Positions 61,215-64,000 of a stretch of 64,000 bases of DNA are shown here, piece after piece. The notes under the pieces were generated by a model. The model was not told the DNA's origin. It did no database searches and worked only from the letters and a program-made list of their open reading frames with translations. Every line of letters starts with the position of its first letter. Positions within the stretch are counted from its first letter, which is position 1. The stretch lies in assembly GCA_900767675.1 (NCBI GenBank), contig CAAFZX010000007.1, forward strand, positions 62,001 through 126,000, given 5' to 3'. The DNA is from an uncultured Collinsella sp. (GTDB lineage Bacteria > Actinomycetota > Coriobacteriia > Coriobacteriales > Coriobacteriaceae). The translations under genes were made by a program, and so were the position numbers.

Positions 61215-63863
61215 CTAGCAGACGGCGTAGTCCTGAGGCTCGCGGCCGTAGTAGGCGTCCAGGTAGAGCTCCTTGATCTCGCTCATGAGCGGGTAGCGCG
61301 GGTTAGCGCCGGTGCACTGGTCGTTGAATGCCTGCTCGGTCATCTCGTCGAGGGTGTCGAGGAAGTACTGCTCGTCGACACCGTAGTCGGCGATGGTCTT
61401 CTTGACGCCGATGAAGTCCTTGAGCTCCTCGAGCTTCGTGATGAAGTTCTCGAAGACCTCCTTGTCGTCCTTGCCCTCGATGCCGCAGTACTTGGCCATC
61501 TCGGCGTAGTTGTGCAGCGCGTTGGGGTAAGGATACTGGGAGAAGGTACCCATCTTGACGGGAGCCTCGGCGGCGTTGTAGCGCATGACGCGGGTCAGGA
61601 TGACGGCGTTGGCGAGGCCGTGGGGCAGGTGATGGAAGGCGCCGAGCTTGTGAGCCATGGAGTGGTTGAGGCCCAGGAAGGCGTTGGCGAAGGCCATACC
61701 GGCCATGCAAGAGGCGTTGTGCATCTCCTCGCGGGCATGCGGGTCCTTGGCGCCGTTCGTGAAGCTGGAGGGCAGGTTCTCAAAGACGAGCTTGGCAGCG
61801 CGCTCGGAGAGGCCCTTGGTGTAGTCGGAAGCCATGATGGAGACATAGGACTCGATGGCGTGGGTCATGACATCGATGCCGGAGGCAGCGGTCAGGCCGC
61901 GCGGGGCGGTCATGCAGTTGTCGGCGTCGACGATAGCCATGTTGGGGAGCAGCGCGTAGTCGGCGAGCGGCCACTTGATGCCGGTCTCCTTGTCGGTGAT
62001 GATGGCGAACGGCGTGCACTCGGAGCCGGTACCCGAGGAGGTCGGGACGGCGACGAAGTAGGCCTTCTTGCCCATCTCGGGGAAGGTGAAGATACGCTTG
62101 CGGATGTCCATGAAGTCCATGGCCATGTCCTCAAACTTGCACTCGGGGTGCTCGTACATCATCCACATGATCTTGCCGGCGTCCATAGCGGAGCCACCGC
62201 CGACGGCGATGATCACGTCAGGCTCAAAGAGAGCCATCTGCTTGGCGCCGCGACGTGCGCACTGCAGCGACGGATCGGGCTCGACGTCGTAGAAGCAGTC
62301 GTGGGCGATGCCCATCTCGTCGAGCTTGGCCTCGATGGCGCGGGTGTTGCCATTCTTGAAGAGGAACTGGTCGGTGACGATGAAGGCGCGCTTCTTGCCC
62401 ATGACGTTGCCAAGCTCGTCGAGGGCGACGGGCGTGGAACCCTTCTTGAAGTAGACCTTCTCGGGAGCGCGGAACCACAGCATGTTCTCACGGCGCTCGG
62501 CCACAGTCTTAACGTTGATCAAGTGCTTCACCCCAACGTTCTCGGAGACGGAGTTGCCGCCCCAGGAGCCGCAGCCCAGGGTCAGAGACGGCTTCATGCC
62601 AAAGTTGTACAGGTCACCGATGCCGCCGTGCGAGGACGGGGTGTTGATGACGATACGGCAGGCCTTCATGACGTGCTCGAACAGGCTGATCTTCTCGGCC
62701 TGGGCGGGGTGCACGTACAGAGAGGCGGTGTGGCCCGGGCCACCGGCGAGCACCAGGTGCTCGGCCTTGTCGACGGCCTCCTGGAAGTCCTTGGCGTGGT
62801 ACATGGCCAGGACCGGGGAGAGCTTCTCGTGGGAGAACTCCTCCTTGGCGGGGTCGGTAGAGGTGACCTCGGCGATCAGGATCTTGGTCTTGGCGGGAAC
62901 CTCGATGCCGGCGAGCTCGGCGATCTTGGCGGCAGCCATGCCGGGGATGCGGTGATCGAGAGCGCCGTTCTTGAACATGGCGGCACGCAGGGCCTCCATC
63001 TCGGCACCCTGCTTGACGAAGTAGCAGCCGCGCTTCTGGAACTCGGCCTTGACCTGGTCGTAGATGGTGTCGATGACGGTCACGGACTGCTCGGAAGCGC
63101 AGATCATGCCGTTGTCGAAGGTCTTGGAGTGGATGATGGAGTTGACGGCGAGCAGCACGTCGGCGGTGTCGTCGATGATGACCGGGGTGTTACCGGCGCC
63201 AACGCCCAGGGCGGGCTTGCCCGAGGAGTAGGCGGCCTTGACCATGCCCGGGCCACCGGTGGCGAGGATGATGTCGACGTCGCGCATGACCATGTTGGTC
63301 AGCTCGATGGAGGGGACATCGACCCAGCCGATGATGCCCTCGGGGGCGCCGGCCTTGACGGCGGCGTCAAGCACGAGCTTGGCGGCGGCGATGGTACACT
63401 TGGCGGCAGCCGGGTGCGGGGAGATGATGATGGCGTTGCGGGTCTTCAGGCTGATCAGCGTCTTGAAGATCGCGGTGGAGGTGGGGTTGGTCGTCGGGAT
63501 GACGGCGCCCACGATACCGATGGGCTCGGCGATCTTAGTGATGCCGTAGGCCTCGTCGCGCTCCAGGACACCACAGGTCTTGGTGTTCTTGTAAGCGTTG
63601 TAGATGTACTCTGCGGCGTAGTGGTTCTTGATGACCTTGTCCTCAAGAACGCCGCGGCCGGTCTCCTCGATGGCCATCTTCGCCAACGGGATACGAGCCT
63701 TGTTGGCGGCCATGGCGGCCTCATAGAAGATCTTGTCGACCTGCTCCTGCGTGTACGTAGCAAAAAGCGCCTGGGCCTCTCGCATCTGAGCGAGCTTAGC
63801 CTCAAGCGCCTCTACGTTGTCCACAATTGCGGGAGTAGTGTTTTCCGGTGACTTTTTCACCAT
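61215..63863 (-). CDS. adhE: Bifunctional acetaldehyde-CoA/alcohol dehydrogenase
   Basis: Fermentative enzyme that reduces acetyl-CoA to acetaldehyde and then ethanol, regenerating NAD; forms spirosomes in other bacteria. 882 residues. N-terminal aldehyde dehydrogenase half with catalytic Cys255 in GMICASEQS and GVGAGNTPV; C-terminal iron alcohol dehydrogenase half with AVGGGSAMDAGK and GLNHSMAHKLGAFHHLPHG carrying metal-binding histidines. AAGGAGACACAA precedes the ATG. A possible -10 TATCAT lies about 50 bases upstream on the minus strand, without a good -35. No clear Rex operator was seen. Confidence 0.97.
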   Translation of the reverse strand: MVKKSPENTTPAIVDNVEALEAKLAQMREAQALFATYTQEQVDKIFYEAAMAANKARIPLAKMAIEETGRGVLEDKVIKNHYAAEYIYNAYKNTKTCGVLERDEAYGITKIAEPIGIVGAVIPTTNPTSTAIFKTLISLKTRNAIIISPHPAAAKCTIAAAKLVLDAAVKAGAPEGIIGWVDVPSIELTNMVMRDVDIILATGGPGMVKAAYSSGKPALGVGAGNTPVIIDDTADVLLAVNSIIHSKTFDNGMICASEQSVTVIDTIYDQVKAEFQKRGCYFVKQGAEMEALRAAMFKNGALDHRIPGMAAAKIAELAGIEVPAKTKILIAEVTSTDPAKEEFSHEKLSPVLAMYHAKDFQEAVDKAEHLVLAGGPGHTASLYVHPAQAEKISLFEHVMKACRIVINTPSSHGGIGDLYNFGMKPSLTLGCGSWGGNSVSENVGVKHLINVKTVAERRENMLWFRAPEKVYFKKGSTPVALDELGNVMGKKRAFIVTDQFLFKNGNTRAIEAKLDEMGIAHDCFYDVEPDPSLQCARRGAKQMALFEPDVIIAVGGGSAMDAGKIMWMMYEHPECKFEDMAMDFMDIRKRIFTFPEMGKKAYFVAVPTSSGTGSECTPFAIITDKETGIKWPLADYALLPNMAIVDADNCMTAPRGLTAASGIDVMTHAIESYVSIMASDYTKGLSERAAKLVFENLPSSFTNGAKDPHAREEMHNASCMAGMAFANAFLGLNHSMAHKLGAFHHLPHGLANAVILTRVMRYNAAEAPVKMGTFSQYPYPNALHNYAEMAKYCGIEGKDDKEVFENFITKLEELKDFIGVKKTIADYGVDEQYFLDTLDEMTEQAFNDQCTGANPRYPLMSEIKELYLDAYYGREPQDYAVC

Positions 63864-63956
63864 TTGTGTCTCCTTGCGATCGGAGATTTACCCTACGCAT
63901 TGCATGATAGCAAGAAATTATTCGGCGAACGGTAAGATTCCCGTAAAAGGCACACT

Positions 63957-63984
63957 AAAACGCTTCAACCTAATGAAGCGTTTT
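63957..63984. terminator. Symmetric stem-loop upstream of adhE
   Basis: AAAACGCTTCA (63957-63967) pairs perfectly with TGAAGCGTTTT (63974-63984) around ACCTAA. T-runs occur on both strands, so it could terminate transcription in either direction. It probably belongs to a gene beyond the window edge. Confidence 0.7.
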
Positions 63985-64000
63985 AACTAAAACTATCTGC

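Noticed and set aside
61206..63851. 881-codon open frame on the plus strand
   Set aside because: Antisense shadow of adhE, whose own frame is complete with all catalytic motifs. Composition (runs of Val, Asp, Gly, Leu) is typical of such shadows.

Overview
The window looks like chromosomal core sequence from a high-GC gut actinobacterium of the class Coriobacteriia, most likely Collinsella or a close relative. This is inferred from GC-rich third codon positions, frequent TTG and GTG starts, a split glyQ/glyS glycyl-tRNA synthetase, the PPDK/PpsR pair, AdhE, and MEP-pathway isoprenoid genes. No sequence search was run, so the genus is an inference. There is no rRNA, CRISPR array, phage or insertion sequence. 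One tRNA gene, tRNA-Arg(CCG), is present.

Layout. 1-435 (minus) is the 5' end of glf. 514-8979 (minus) is one aromatic amino acid operon read as aroF, tyrA, aroB, aroA, aroC, pheA, aroE-aroK fusion, aroQ. It holds every step from DAHP to chorismate plus the committed steps to phenylalanine and tyrosine, behind a leader with a terminator-like hairpin. 9183-12058 holds tRNA-Arg and a CtpE-like P-type ATPase. 12172-15281 holds a zinc-ribbon membrane protein, a cyclophilin and a TPR membrane protein. 15397-21359 is the rod-shape cluster mreB-mreC-mreD-mrdA-rodA, running on into a DUF697-like gene and two radical-SAM-related genes. 25071-29064 is rplU-rpmA-obgE-nadD-yqeK-rsfS. dinB lies on the minus strand at 29166-30422.

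30624-33114 is rpsP-khpA-rimM-trmD-lepB. It is followed by glyQ-glyS, ppsR-ppdK, and then a large secreted protein (40261-43068) whose middle part reads like an aerolysin/ETX-MTX2 beta-pore-forming toxin. rplS, which usually sits next to trmD, is found only after this block, leading rnhB-yraN-comM-dprA-trmFO-xerC. 50056-60182 is the translation, lipid and isoprenoid cluster rpsB-tsf-pyrH-frr-uppS-cdsA-dxr-rseP-ispG-proS. The window ends with an APH-fold kinase gene and adhE, both on the minus strand.

Most genes are housekeeping genes in familiar operons. The most interesting item is the putative secreted pore-forming protein. Next are an apparent AUA start for xerC, a winged-helix-like insertion in RseP, a probable attenuator ahead of the aromatic operon, helically phased TTTACC repeats upstream of ppdK, a structured rpsB leader, and a small family of palindromes with an AAACCTG loop around aroQ.
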